A DNA stretch of 64,000 bases from an uncultured Sutterella sp. Lineage in GTDB: Bacteria > Pseudomonadota > Gammaproteobacteria > Burkholderiales > Burkholderiaceae_F. The stretch is taken from NCBI GenBank assembly GCA_905213905.1, contig CAJMKD010000001.1:186001-250000 (forward strand). Reading direction: 5' to 3'. The notes below the pieces were generated by a model. That model had not been told where the DNA came from. It worked only from the letters and a program-made list of their open reading frames with translations, and ran no database searches. The position numbers and the translations under genes are program-made. Of this stretch, positions 16,579-24,893 are shown piece by piece. The stretch's first letter is position 1, and each line of letters opens with the position of its first letter.

Positions 16579-17907
16579 TTAATCGTCTTCGGATTTTGTG
16601 AGATCGATTTCGTGCGGTTTCTTCTGCACATGTGTCTCTCCGAGCTGCATAAGTGCGTTGAGGATAATGGCCCCGAAAGTGGCTGTGCCGATGCCGCCCA
16701 AAGTGAAGTTGCCCATGTGTAGCGTAAAGTCGCCACCGCCAAGGATGAGCGTTACCGCTGCTACGATAAGGTTGCGATTATCACCGAAATCGACATGGTT
16801 GACGACCCAGACGCGAGCGCCTGCTACAGCAATAAGACCGAAGACGACAATCGATGTGCCGCCAAGAATCGGTTGAGGAATTGTCTGAATAACTGCGCCG
16901 AACTTTGGCGAGAAGCCGAGAATGATGGCGAAGCAGGCGGCAACAGGGAACAGCAGCGTTGAGTAGACTCGAGTCGCGGCCATAACGCCGATGTTTTCGC
17001 CGTAGGTGGTAACGCCCGTGCCGCCGAAGGAAGCCGAAAACATCGTCGCAATGCCGTCGCCTAGGAAGGCGCGTCCCATGTACGGATCGAGATTGCGCCC
17101 AGTCATGGCGGTTACCGCTTTAATGTGACCGAGGTTTTCTCCGATCAAAATGATCACGACAGGCACAATGAGCGAAATAGCCGTCATAGAAAAGGTTGGT
17201 GTCGTCACGCTTGGTACGCCAAACCAAGCTGCATCAGCAATTTTTTGAAAATCGATCGGCGTTCCCAAGCCGAAACCATTGGTGAGAATCGCGTAAATCA
17301 GATAGGAGAGCGATAGTCCAACCAAAATAAGCAGTTTCTGAATGAGCCCGCGGGTATAAACGGCAACCCCACCTACACAGAGAATCGTGAGAAGTGCAAT
17401 CCAGGCGTTGAAGTCTCCAGTGCCTACGCCTTTTACGGCTGTCGGCGCCAGATTAAGACCAATGACTGCCACGACAGCGCCTGTGACAACCGGCGGCATC
17501 AGCCGCTCAATCCACTGTACGCCCGTAGCCATCACAATGAGCCCGACAAGTGCATAGACAAGGCCGCAAATAATGATGCCGCCCAACGCGACAGGAATGT
17601 TGGGATTGGCGCCTGATCCTGCGACGTAGCCAGTCGCAGCTATGACGACGCCGATGAAAGCGAAGGATGAGCCTAAATAGCTTGGTACATGGCCGCCGAC
17701 AAGCAAGAAAAAGATGAGCGTACCGATCCCGCTCATCAAAATTGCCATATTTGGGTCGAAACCCATGAGAATCGGGGCAAGGATCGTAGAGCCGAACATG
17801 GCAACGACGTGTTGCACGCCGAGCGCAAGCGTTTGCCCTGTCGGCAGCCGTTCGTCTGGAGCGATGATGCCTTCAGTTTTGAGCTTCCACTGTGGGAAAT
17901 AACCCAT
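16579..17907 (-). CDS. Uracil/xanthine-type permease (NCS2 family, RutG-like)
   Basis: Inner-membrane nucleobase/proton symporter of 442 residues. The N-terminus (PQWKLKTEGIIAPDERLPTGQ) and the body (SYLGSSFAFIGVVIAATGY, GENLGHIKAVTAMTGRNLDPYMGRAF, SFGGTGVTTYGENIGVMAAT) follow the UraA/RutG pattern of the NCS2 family. Roughly 12-14 hydrophobic segments can be traced. The closest named relative I recall is RutG, a pyrimidine permease. There are no rut genes nearby, so uracil uptake for salvage is the likelier role. A TGGAGAAG ribosome site precedes the ATG. The gene is divergent from prfC. Confidence 0.88.
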   Translation of the reverse strand: MGYFPQWKLKTEGIIAPDERLPTGQTLALGVQHVVAMFGSTILAPILMGFDPNMAILMSGIGTLIFFLLVGGHVPSYLGSSFAFIGVVIAATGYVAGSGANPNIPVALGGIIICGLVYALVGLIVMATGVQWIERLMPPVVTGAVVAVIGLNLAPTAVKGVGTGDFNAWIALLTILCVGGVAVYTRGLIQKLLILVGLSLSYLIYAILTNGFGLGTPIDFQKIADAAWFGVPSVTTPTFSMTAISLIVPVVIILIGENLGHIKAVTAMTGRNLDPYMGRAFLGDGIATMFSASFGGTGVTTYGENIGVMAATRVYSTLLFPVAACFAIILGFSPKFGAVIQTIPQPILGGTSIVVFGLIAVAGARVWVVNHVDFGDNRNLIVAAVTLILGGGDFTLHMGNFTLGGIGTATFGAIILNALMQLGETHVQKKPHEIDLTKSEDD

Positions 17908-17976
17908 TTTGCTTCTCCAAAGATTTCCGTTCGGGGCGCAAATCTGCGCATAAACTTTTGTATTTTAGGCGCCTTT

Positions 17977-17993
17977 AGTAACGTTTTGTTACT
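17977..17993. promoter_or_regulatory. Inverted repeat in the permease/prfC divergent region
   Basis: AGTAAC-GTTTT-GTTACT, a 6-bp perfect inverted repeat with a 5-nt spacer, 70 bp upstream of the permease ATG. Its position suits an operator or promoter-proximal regulator site, but no regulator is indicated. Confidence 0.3.
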
Positions 17994-18138
17994 TGAGTGA
18001 AAAGCAATTTTGGATTCGGATGAATTTCTGCGCTTTGCGACCTGCTTCGTTAAAATGGCGGCCTCATTTGTGGACAACCGAGCGCATTCGGCGCAGATCC
18101 TTTTGGGTGGTCCTTCCAGACGCTAGACGATTTTTTTT

Positions 18139-19746
18139 ATGAGCAGTATCAATCCGGCATTGGCGCGCGATGTTAAGAAGCGCAGAACCTTTGCCATCAT
18201 CTCCCATCCGGACGCGGGTAAGACCACGCTGACGGAAAAACTTCTTCTTTTCGGTGGCGCTATTCAGATGGCTGGTGCAGTCAAAGGAAGAAAAGCTTCT
18301 CGCCATGCAACATCCGACTGGATGGAGGTTGAAAAGCAGCGCGGCATTTCCGTGACAAGTTCTGTCATGCAGTTCCATTATGCCGATCACGTTATCAATC
18401 TTCTTGATACGCCGGGGCACGAAGATTTTTCCGAAGATACTTATCGAGTGCTGACGGCTGTTGATGCGGCTGTAATGGTGATTGATGCCGCAAAGGGTGT
18501 TGAAGCGCAGACTATTAAGTTGCTCGAAGTATGCCGTCTTCGCAATACGCCGATCATTACTTTCATCAACAAGCTTGACCGTGAAGTTCGAGATCCGCTC
18601 GATTTGCTTTCTGAGATCGAAAACGTTCTCAAGCTGCAGTGTTGTCCTATCACTTGGCCCATCGGCATGGGCAAGACGTTCCGAGGCGTGTTTTCACTTT
18701 TGAATAATCGTCTCGTTCGCTTTACTGCAGGGGAAGAAAGACTGTCTGACGAAGCGCATGAAACGATTGAAGGGCTTAATAATCCTCGCCTTGACGCTCT
18801 GTTTCCGATGGAAATGCCTTATGTGCGCGAATCAATTGAACTCGTGCAAGGAGCGACGGAGCCTTTCAGTCTAGAGCGTTTTCTCGCTGGGGAGCAAAGT
18901 CCTGTCTTCTTTGGTTCAGGCGTCAACAACTTCGGTGTGCAGGACGTGCTCGATGCGCTTGTGGCATGGGCACCTTCTCCGCAGCCTCGCGATGCTGGCA
19001 TGCGAAAGGTGGAGCCGACGGAAGATGCCTTTACCGGTTTTGTCTTCAAGATTCAAGCCAATATGGATCCTCGGCACCGCGATCGAATTGCGTTTTTCCG
19101 CGTCTGTTCTGGGCGCTATCAGCCGGGGATGAAGGTGCAGCACATCCGAGAAGGACGTGAAATGAAAATTCCGAACGCCCTTACGTTTATGGCGCAGGAT
19201 CGTGTCATTATGACGGACGCAGTGGCGGGCGACATTATCGGGATTTATAACCACGGTCAGCTTCATATCGGTGATACCCTCACGTCGGGTGAGAAACTTG
19301 CTTTTACTGGTATTCCGAACTTTGCGCCTGAATTGTTTCGCGCTGCTCGGAGCAAAGATCCCTTTAAAGCCAAGCAACTGCAAAAGGGCTTGCAAGAACT
19401 CGGTGAAGAGGGTGCTATCCAAGTCTTTACAGGCGAGTTCGGCAATATCCTGCTTGGTGCTGTTGGACAGTTGCAGTTTGAAATCGTTGCACAGCGACTT
19501 GCCACGGAGTACAAAGTGGATGCTCTTTACGAATCTACTGATGTTTCTACCGCTCGCTGGCTCTCTTTCCCTGATGAAAAAACTCGGAAAGACTTTGAGG
19601 CAGAACAAAATGCTCGACTTGCAACCGATGTAAACGGCAATCTCGTTTACTTGGCGACATCAATCTACAATCTTGAAACCACTATGAAGCATTGGCCTCA
19701 GGTGACGTTCCATACGACCCGCGAGATGAACCAAACGTTCGATTAA
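18139..19746 (+). CDS. prfC: Peptide chain release factor 3
   Basis: Translation GTPase that recycles RF1/RF2 from the ribosome. The protein has 535 residues. The GTPase domain comes first: P-loop SHPDAGKTTLTEK, switch region EKQRGISVTSSV, DTPGHEDF, and base recognition by NKLD. Domain II (DPRHRDRIAFFRVCSG) and the RF3 C-terminal domain (VGQLQFEIVAQRLATEY) follow. RF3 rather than EF-G is clear from the SDWMEVEKQRG segment and the overall length. It is preceded by a run of T's, with no obvious strong ribosome site. It ends at the bidirectional terminator shared with hydE. Confidence 0.95.
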   Translation: MSSINPALARDVKKRRTFAIISHPDAGKTTLTEKLLLFGGAIQMAGAVKGRKASRHATSDWMEVEKQRGISVTSSVMQFHYADHVINLLDTPGHEDFSEDTYRVLTAVDAAVMVIDAAKGVEAQTIKLLEVCRLRNTPIITFINKLDREVRDPLDLLSEIENVLKLQCCPITWPIGMGKTFRGVFSLLNNRLVRFTAGEERLSDEAHETIEGLNNPRLDALFPMEMPYVRESIELVQGATEPFSLERFLAGEQSPVFFGSGVNNFGVQDVLDALVAWAPSPQPRDAGMRKVEPTEDAFTGFVFKIQANMDPRHRDRIAFFRVCSGRYQPGMKVQHIREGREMKIPNALTFMAQDRVIMTDAVAGDIIGIYNHGQLHIGDTLTSGEKLAFTGIPNFAPELFRAARSKDPFKAKQLQKGLQELGEEGAIQVFTGEFGNILLGAVGQLQFEIVAQRLATEYKVDALYESTDVSTARWLSFPDEKTRKDFEAEQNARLATDVNGNLVYLATSIYNLETTMKHWPQVTFHTTREMNQTFD

Positions 19747-19775
19747 CGATTCGCTTCTATAGAGTGCATCAAGGG

Positions 19776-19812
19776 AAAAAAAGGGAGCGTCATCAAAACA
19801 CTCCCTTTTTTT
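19776..19812. terminator. Bidirectional terminator, prfC / hydE
   Basis: AAAAAAAGGGAG and CTCCCTTTTTTT form an A-rich/T-rich flanked stem that works in both directions. It lies between the convergent prfC and hydE stops and so closes the hydrogenase maturase transcript too. Confidence 0.8.
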
Positions 19813-19818
19813 CAATCT

Positions 19819-20937
19819 TCAGGCCGCAGTTCGCATCTGCCAGCGCAGGGAAGATCCAAGCTTGTTAAGTCCCAGCGTCCTATGGGCAAGATGAACGATG
19901 TTCTCCTCAACAAGAATGTTGGATTCCGCACCTACCTCACAGCCAGCCTTATTGTTGTAAAGCTGATAGTCTGAGCGCGTCTGTTGCGGTGTGATGTTGG
20001 GCATCACTACGTTGCAGCCGTGCAGAATTCCTTTGATGCGGCCGTTCGGCACAAGCGTTTCAAGTGCAGTTGCAGCAGCAATATTGACGTTTCGCATGAT
20101 AAGACGGGTAACGGCAATCATATTGAGAGAGAGCTGCATGAGCGACGGAACGGGCATCATGCCTTCGTCAACCATGTCTGCGCCGCTGCTGGTAATGTAA
20201 GGCCCCATGCCGATCATATCGGCATCAATACGTTCAAAAGCACGTATATCGGCAACAAGGTCTTCGATCGTTTGGCCAGGAAGCCCGATCATCACGCCAG
20301 TGCCGACCTGATAGCCTGCTCGCCGGAGATCTTCAAGCGCGCGATAGCGATGTTCGAGCACTTTTTCGTTTTTGCCGGGAGTGCAATGGAGTGCATGAAA
20401 TAGTTTCGGATTACTTGATTCGATGCGAAGCAGATAACGAAGTCCTTGCGGATTGCCGCTGGCTTCGGCCCAATAGCGATAAACCTCATAGGTTTGCTCG
20501 CCGAGACTCAATGTAATTCCAAGACCGGACGGCAAAGCATCGCTCACCGTTTTCGCGTGAATTTTGCGGAGCAGTTCAGCAATCCATTCGATCCATTTCG
20601 GGTCACGACGTTCACCAGCTTGAATGGCGATGGAACCATATCCTGCACGTGCAGCAAGTAAGGCGCAGGCGAGGACGGTTTCTTCGTCGAGCGTGTAGCG
20701 TTTGACGCTGTGATTGTTCTTGCGGATGCCGCAGTAGCGGCAATTGGCGGTGCAGACATTGCTGACTTCAATCAGCCCGCGAAGATAGACGTTTGTGCCG
20801 AGTAGTTCCGTTGTGAGCGCATAGGCACGCTCTTGAAGCATGCGGCATTCGTCAGGGTCCGTCAGCGCCAAAAGGCGTGCGGCCTCTTCATCCGTGAATG
20901 TCTGCTGATGAAGCAATTCGGCAAGAGATTTCGTCAT
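19819..20937 (-). CDS. hydE: [FeFe]-hydrogenase maturase HydE, radical SAM
   Basis: Radical SAM enzyme needed to build the 2Fe subcluster of [FeFe] hydrogenase. The protein has 372 residues. The cluster motif CTANCRYC (Cys 62, 66, 69) opens the TIM barrel, followed by a glycine-rich GYGSIAIQAGERRD and by TGVMIGLPGQTIEDLVADI. The BATS-type C-terminal region includes NIAAATALETLVPNGRIKGI and NVVMPNITPQQTRSDYQLYNNK. It is the last gene of the hydrogenase cluster, 45 bp after hydF. Biotin synthase and PylB share the fold, but the partner genes settle the assignment. HydG is not present in the window. Confidence 0.92.
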   Translation of the reverse strand: MTKSLAELLHQQTFTDEEAARLLALTDPDECRMLQERAYALTTELLGTNVYLRGLIEVSNVCTANCRYCGIRKNNHSVKRYTLDEETVLACALLAARAGYGSIAIQAGERRDPKWIEWIAELLRKIHAKTVSDALPSGLGITLSLGEQTYEVYRYWAEASGNPQGLRYLLRIESSNPKLFHALHCTPGKNEKVLEHRYRALEDLRRAGYQVGTGVMIGLPGQTIEDLVADIRAFERIDADMIGMGPYITSSGADMVDEGMMPVPSLMQLSLNMIAVTRLIMRNVNIAAATALETLVPNGRIKGILHGCNVVMPNITPQQTRSDYQLYNNKAGCEVGAESNILVEENIVHLAHRTLGLNKLGSSLRWQMRTAA

Positions 20938-20982
20938 GATGAAATGCGAGTTTGTCGATGTGCGGCGTACGAACTTTTGGTT

Positions 20983-22224
20983 TCATTGCTTGAGTGCTTT
21001 GCGGTATGCCTCAAGTGCTTGCGGATGGCAGGAAAGAACGCGTTCAATCACCCCTTGCAGATAGCAGATGGTGAGGCCGTAATTCGTCATAGGCACATGC
21101 TGCGCTTTGGCTCGACGCAACCGCATCAGCAGATGACGGCGAGTGACGACGCAGCCGCCGCACTGAATGAGTACGGCGTACGGTGTCAAATCGTCGGGGA
21201 AGTCTTTTCCGACGGCGACTTCAATTTGCAGGTCTTTGCCCGTTTTCTCACGTAGCCAGCGCGGAATTTTGATGCGACCAATATCATCCTTTTGCGGGTG
21301 GTGGCTGCACGTTTCGCAAATAAGAACGCGATCTCCGTCTTTCAGACGAGCTAAAGCAGCCGTTCCTTCGGCAAGCGCAACAATGTCGTTCTTGGCATTT
21401 GCCAGTTGAACGGAAAAGGTGGTCAGAGGGACATCTGGCGGTGTTTGCTTGGCAACGGAAACAACCACCTGCGAGTCAGTCATAACAAAAGCAGGGGGGG
21501 CGTTTAGTTCGGCAATGGCTTCGCTGACGCGATCTTCCTGAACAACAAAAACTTTGGCGTGCGAATCCAGCAGTTCCCGAATTGCCTGTACTTGCGGCAG
21601 AATGAGGCGGCCTTTCGGTGCGCCCGTATCAATCGGCGTAACAAGAATGGCAGTATCGCCAGCGTGGGCTAAGCCATCAGCAATCGGTAGATCAGGTTCA
21701 GTCTTTTCGTCCGCGATCTTGATAATGCTCTGTCGAAGTGCATCAATTCCGTCATGCGTTAGCGCGTCCGTGATAACGACGGGGAGTCCAAAAGTGCGAG
21801 CTTGAGCGAGGACAGCTTCGCTAGGTGCAGAAAGCCCCGCTTTGTTTAGGACGAGGATTGCCGGTGTGCCGAGCGCCTTTGCGCGCTCAATGATTTCTTT
21901 GTCTTCGGTACTGATACCTTGCGCCGAAGACACAACAAGCGCAATATCGACCCATTCGAGAACAGCGAGTGAGCGCTCTACACGTGCAGCGCCGAGCGCG
22001 CCGACATCGTCGGTTCCAGCTGTGTCGATAAAGACTACGGGACCGATGGGGGCAAGCTCGCAAGCTTTTTCAACAGGGTCTGTTGTTGTGCCAGGCACAT
22101 CTGAAACGATGGATATGTGCTGATTCGTCAGAGCGTTGGCCAACGAACTTTTGCCTGCGTTGCGGCAGCCGAAAAGGCCAATGTGCAATCGCAGACCTTT
22201 CGGGGTTCCCAAAGACAAAGACAT
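20983..22224 (-). CDS. hydF: [FeFe]-hydrogenase maturation GTPase HydF
   Basis: Scaffold GTPase that carries the 2Fe precursor and delivers it to the hydrogenase. The protein has 413 residues. The N-terminal G domain shows GLFGCRNAGKSSLANAL, the switch VSDVPGTTTDPVEKA and DTAGTDD, with NKAG for base recognition. A dimerisation domain follows. The C-terminal Fe-S domain has the cluster residues in ICETCSHHP and QCGGCVVTRRHLL. An AAGAGGA ribosome site precedes the ATG. It is separated from the structural genes by a strong hairpin at 22249-22285, so its expression may be lower than or independent of theirs. Confidence 0.93.
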   Translation of the reverse strand: MSLSLGTPKGLRLHIGLFGCRNAGKSSLANALTNQHISIVSDVPGTTTDPVEKACELAPIGPVVFIDTAGTDDVGALGAARVERSLAVLEWVDIALVVSSAQGISTEDKEIIERAKALGTPAILVLNKAGLSAPSEAVLAQARTFGLPVVITDALTHDGIDALRQSIIKIADEKTEPDLPIADGLAHAGDTAILVTPIDTGAPKGRLILPQVQAIRELLDSHAKVFVVQEDRVSEAIAELNAPPAFVMTDSQVVVSVAKQTPPDVPLTTFSVQLANAKNDIVALAEGTAALARLKDGDRVLICETCSHHPQKDDIGRIKIPRWLREKTGKDLQIEVAVGKDFPDDLTPYAVLIQCGGCVVTRRHLLMRLRRAKAQHVPMTNYGLTICYLQGVIERVLSCHPQALEAYRKALKQ

Positions 22225-22248
22225 GCCGAAGATTCCTCTTACAGAAAA

Positions 22249-22285
22249 ACGGGGGCAACCGATTCATTCGGTCGCCCCCGCGTTT
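22249..22285 (-). terminator. Terminator between hydrogenase structural and maturase genes
   Basis: On the minus strand a GC-rich stem (CGGGGGCGACCG paired with CGGTTGCCCCCG, one mismatch) is followed by TTTTT. It lies 36 bp after the cytochrome stop and 25 bp before the hydF start. It probably separates or attenuates transcription between hydA-hydB-cytochrome and hydF-hydE. Confidence 0.8.
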
Positions 22286-22320
22286 TATATCACACGAAAG
22301 ATAAGTCGCAAATCAGGCGA

Positions 22321-23004
22321 TTACTTTTCGATGTTGGTGCGGATAACGTCGCGTTCAAGCCAGGTCGGCGCATGATGTTCCGCGGCTTCCCAAGAGATGG
22401 TGCCCGGACCGAGGCGCCAGATGCCCTTGAAGTGCTCCATCGAGAGCAGGGCGAGCGGGATGTGAGCGCACACGACAAGCACGGAGCAGATAATCGAGCC
22501 CCAAACATGGAAATAGAACATCCACTTATAGACGAGCTTGCCAGTGACGGGAGCGCCAATCCAGAGCATCCAGCCGGTCACGGCGAGTGCAGCGACCATG
22601 CCGATGAAGAGGAGATAGGACGCCTTCTGGCCGCCGTTGTAACGACCTTGGGGAGGCACTTCCACCGGACCAAACGGGATCTTGAAGAAGCGGCGGGGAT
22701 AGCCGCCGAAGTTGCGGAACCAAAGGATCGTATTCCAGTCCCATTCCAGGCAGGCGCGAAGAATCAGCGCAAAGCGATCCGGCGCCAGCACGATGAATGC
22801 GAGCAGGTTGAACGTAAAGATGGCACCCAGAATGAGATGCGCGAGCATCGTCGTTTCTGCTGCAGCATCAGACGGGTTGCAGAAATACACGTAGGCACCC
22901 GTAAAAAGGAGGGCGAACCACGTAATGGCATTCAGGGAGTGAAAGACCTTGTCCGGCGCATGGAAGCGGAGGATGCGGTCATTGGGGGCGGCGGTATTAG
23001 ACAT
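22321..23004 (-). CDS. Hydrogenase/formate dehydrogenase-type cytochrome b subunit
   Basis: Integral membrane di-heme cytochrome b of the prokaryotic b561/FdnI type. The ATG at 23004 gives 227 residues and overlaps the hydB stop by 8 bp, indicating coupled translation. Four hydrophobic helices are visible: about 26-44 (LNAITWFALLFTGAYVYF), 55-75 (LILGAIFTFNLLAFIVLAP), 128-148 (YLLFIGMVAALAVTGWML) and 165-188 (FHVWGSIICSVLVVCAHIPLA). Candidate heme histidines lie in KVFHSLNA, MLAHLIL, YFHVWG and VCAHIPL. By family it would pass electrons between the periplasmic hydrogenase and the quinone pool. Confidence 0.88.
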   Translation of the reverse strand: MSNTAAPNDRILRFHAPDKVFHSLNAITWFALLFTGAYVYFCNPSDAAAETTMLAHLILGAIFTFNLLAFIVLAPDRFALILRACLEWDWNTILWFRNFGGYPRRFFKIPFGPVEVPPQGRYNGGQKASYLLFIGMVAALAVTGWMLWIGAPVTGKLVYKWMFYFHVWGSIICSVLVVCAHIPLALLSMEHFKGIWRLGPGTISWEAAEHHAPTWLERDVIRTNIEK

Positions 23005-23353
23005 GTTCAGCCTCCAAGGTCGCGAGCATGGTGCGCGGATAGTAATGAGTGTGAAGCAGTTCGTGCATCGTGTGGTCAACCGGCTTCGTGCCGAGATCCT
23101 TGTACACGGACATCACGACTTCGTTCTGATGGGATGACGTCAGACCCATGGCCTGGCAGAGCTTGTCGTCCTTATAAAGACCAGCCTGACGGGCCTTGAT
23201 GATCTGACCGCGGCGAGCAACCATGTCGCCGATGGCCCAGCCGCAGACAACGGCAGCACCGACGCAAAGGCCGCAGACCTTCAGAAATCCGCGGCGCCCG
23301 AGAATAAGGGCAGCCGGGCGTTCGGCATACGAATAATTTTCAGAAAGCAGCAT
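22997..23353 (-). CDS. hydB: [FeFe]-hydrogenase small subunit, Tat-exported
   Basis: Protein of 118 residues. A twin-arginine signal is clear: GRRGFLKVCG at residues 19-28, then a hydrophobic run to about 41. The mature part matches the iron-hydrogenase small subunit domain as in Desulfovibrio (RQAGLYKDDKLCQAMGL, SVYKDLGTKPVDHTMHELLHTHYYPR). The catalytic subunit has no signal of its own, so the small subunit would carry it across the membrane. An AAGGAAAG ribosome site precedes the ATG. It starts 24 bp after hydA and overlaps the cytochrome gene by 8 bp. Confidence 0.9.
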   Translation of the reverse strand: MLLSENYSYAERPAALILGRRGFLKVCGLCVGAAVVCGWAIGDMVARRGQIIKARQAGLYKDDKLCQAMGLTSSHQNEVVMSVYKDLGTKPVDHTMHELLHTHYYPRTMLATLEAEHV

Positions 23354-23377
23354 TTTTATTCTTTCCTTGCGTCTGAA

Positions 23378-24739
23378 TTAGATACGAAGCGGCAACGGCG
23401 TCGTCGGATGGAGCCACGCCGTCCCAGCGGACTGGACAGGCTGACCGCCGCCGTTGACGCAGCCGCCCGGACAGTTCATCACTTCAATGAAGTGATAGCG
23501 GTTTTTGTCGACGCGCACGCGGTTGAGCACTTCTTTCAAGCCCTGATTAGCGCCGTTGACGACGCAAACGCGGACATCGAACTTCTTGCCGCCGAGTGCC
23601 TTGATGGGCACGGGAATTGTGGCTTCAACAATGGCGTTGTCGTAACCGCGGACGATTTCAATGTCCGCATTCTTGAGTTCTTCGCCCGAGAGAGCGAAGT
23701 AAGCCGTGCGCAGCGCAGCTTCCATCACGCCGCCGGAGCAGCCGAAAATGGTGCCTGCACCCGTGTAGACTTCAAGCGGCTTGTTGTTGCGTTCGCGGGT
23801 TTTCGGCTCGAGCAGCGGATTAATGCCCTTGCGGCGCATCAGTTCAGCCATGTCGCGAGCCGTCAAAGAAGCGTCGATGTCCTGGAAGGAGGGCGTGTCC
23901 TTAGGAATATCCTTGTTGGCGACAAGATAACGCCAGGCGGTATTCATTTCCGGACGAGCTGCTTCAAAGATCTTGGCCGTGCAGGGGGTGACGGACACGA
24001 AGTAGATCTTCCGAGGATCGCACTTCAGAATGTACTTGGCAGCCCAAGTCTTCGCGAGGGTACCACCCATCTGCAGCGGCGATTTTGCCGTCGACAGATG
24101 CGGCAGCATGTCGGCGTGATAGGTTTCTGCGTTTTTAATCCATGCCGGGCAGCAGGACGTGAAGTGCGGGAACGGATGCTTTGCCATTTCATCGACTTCC
24201 GGACCGCGCTCGCCGAGAATCCAATACTGAATTTTCTTGACGAATTCCGTACCTTCTTCAATGATCGTCTGGTCAGCCGTGCTGTTGCAGTCATACACGA
24301 CAAAACCCATTTTTTCGAGAGCGTTGACGAGCTGTTCGGTCGAAAGTTCGCCGGGTTCTCCGCCGAATTCTTCACAGATAGACACGCGAACCGCAGGAGA
24401 CGGATGCGCAACGACGATTCGTTCGGGGTCGTCGAGCATGCGCTCGACTTCGTCGACGAAGCTCATCTGTTCGATGGCGCTGAACGGGCAGGCGATAAGG
24501 CACTGACCGCAGTAGAGGCAGGCGTCGTCAATGATTTCATGCTTGGCGCCGAGGCCGCCCTTGATGGCATCAGTCGGGCAGAACTTGCGGCAGGTGTCGC
24601 ACCCGACGCACTTGTCCTTATTGATGTGAATGATGCCGCGCAGTTCCCCTTTTCGGAGGTTGCCTTCGTAGGCGGGACCACTTTCCCCGTGGGCGTTGGC
24701 GCCCGGCAGGAAGGTAGTGACCTGGATCGTATGGGACAT
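23378..24739 (-). CDS. hydA: [FeFe] hydrogenase catalytic subunit
   Basis: Protein of 453 residues. Two [4Fe-4S] clusters sit at the N-terminus: Cys 44/47/50/54 (CVGCDTCRKFCP) and Cys 74/77/80/84 (CLYCGQCLIACP). There is no [2Fe-2S] domain, as in periplasmic Desulfovibrio enzymes. H-cluster motifs are L1 TSCCPAW (194-200, with the proton-relay Cys 196 and ligand Cys 197), L2 TPCTAKIFE (251-259) and L3 MNCPGGCVNGGGQP (421-434). L2 normally begins with Met; here it is Thr 251. FGCSGGVMEAALR is present at 332-344. It has no signal peptide and likely exports with HydB. Direction of catalysis cannot be told from sequence. Confidence 0.93.
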   Translation of the reverse strand: MSHTIQVTTFLPGANAHGESGPAYEGNLRKGELRGIIHINKDKCVGCDTCRKFCPTDAIKGGLGAKHEIIDDACLYCGQCLIACPFSAIEQMSFVDEVERMLDDPERIVVAHPSPAVRVSICEEFGGEPGELSTEQLVNALEKMGFVVYDCNSTADQTIIEEGTEFVKKIQYWILGERGPEVDEMAKHPFPHFTSCCPAWIKNAETYHADMLPHLSTAKSPLQMGGTLAKTWAAKYILKCDPRKIYFVSVTPCTAKIFEAARPEMNTAWRYLVANKDIPKDTPSFQDIDASLTARDMAELMRRKGINPLLEPKTRERNNKPLEVYTGAGTIFGCSGGVMEAALRTAYFALSGEELKNADIEIVRGYDNAIVEATIPVPIKALGGKKFDVRVCVVNGANQGLKEVLNRVRVDKNRYHFIEVMNCPGGCVNGGGQPVQSAGTAWLHPTTPLPLRI

Positions 24740-24761
24740 TGAATTTTTCTCCGGAATTAAA

Positions 24762-24797
24762 GAGAGCGCGTTGGGCTTGTCAACCGCGCGTTCTCTC
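24762..24797 (-). promoter_or_regulatory. Hairpin next to the hydA ribosome site
   Basis: In the mRNA, GAGAG-AA-CGCG pairs with CGCGCTCTC, leaving a 2-nt bulge and a loop of about 16 nt. It ends 7 nt before the ribosome site CGGAG of hydA, close enough to affect translation initiation. Confidence 0.4.
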
Positions 24798-24819
24798 GTT
24801 CTTCGCGTTTCGGCATCCT

Positions 24820-24893
24820 GCCGCCGACAGCAAAGCCCGGGCTTTTTTCAGCTCGGGTCCAGCGGGGTCGTCGGCGGCATTGATGAATGCCGC
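24820..24893 (-). promoter_or_regulatory. Candidate switching leader RNA upstream of hydA
   Basis: In the mRNA sense, GCGGCATT-CATC-AATGCCGC forms an 8-bp perfect hairpin (24893 to 24874). Its 3' arm overlaps GCCGCCGAC (24878-24870), which pairs perfectly with GTCGGCGGC (24828-24820). A smaller stem, CCCGAGC with GCCCGGG and one mismatch, can form inside the second hairpin. The two large hairpins cannot exist together, the usual layout of an attenuator or riboswitch-like element. The ligand and mechanism are unknown, and the element may simply be a structured leader. Confidence 0.45.

Noticed and set aside
22117..23199. A 360-codon plus-strand open frame opposite hydF, the cytochrome and hydB
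   Set aside because: It crosses three real genes and a terminator on the other strand and has a charged, low-complexity translation with no family features.
23408..24742. A 444-codon open frame on the plus strand opposite hydA
   Set aside because: It mirrors hydA almost exactly and arises from codon bias in GC-rich coding sequence. It has no family motifs, while the minus strand carries all hydrogenase motifs.
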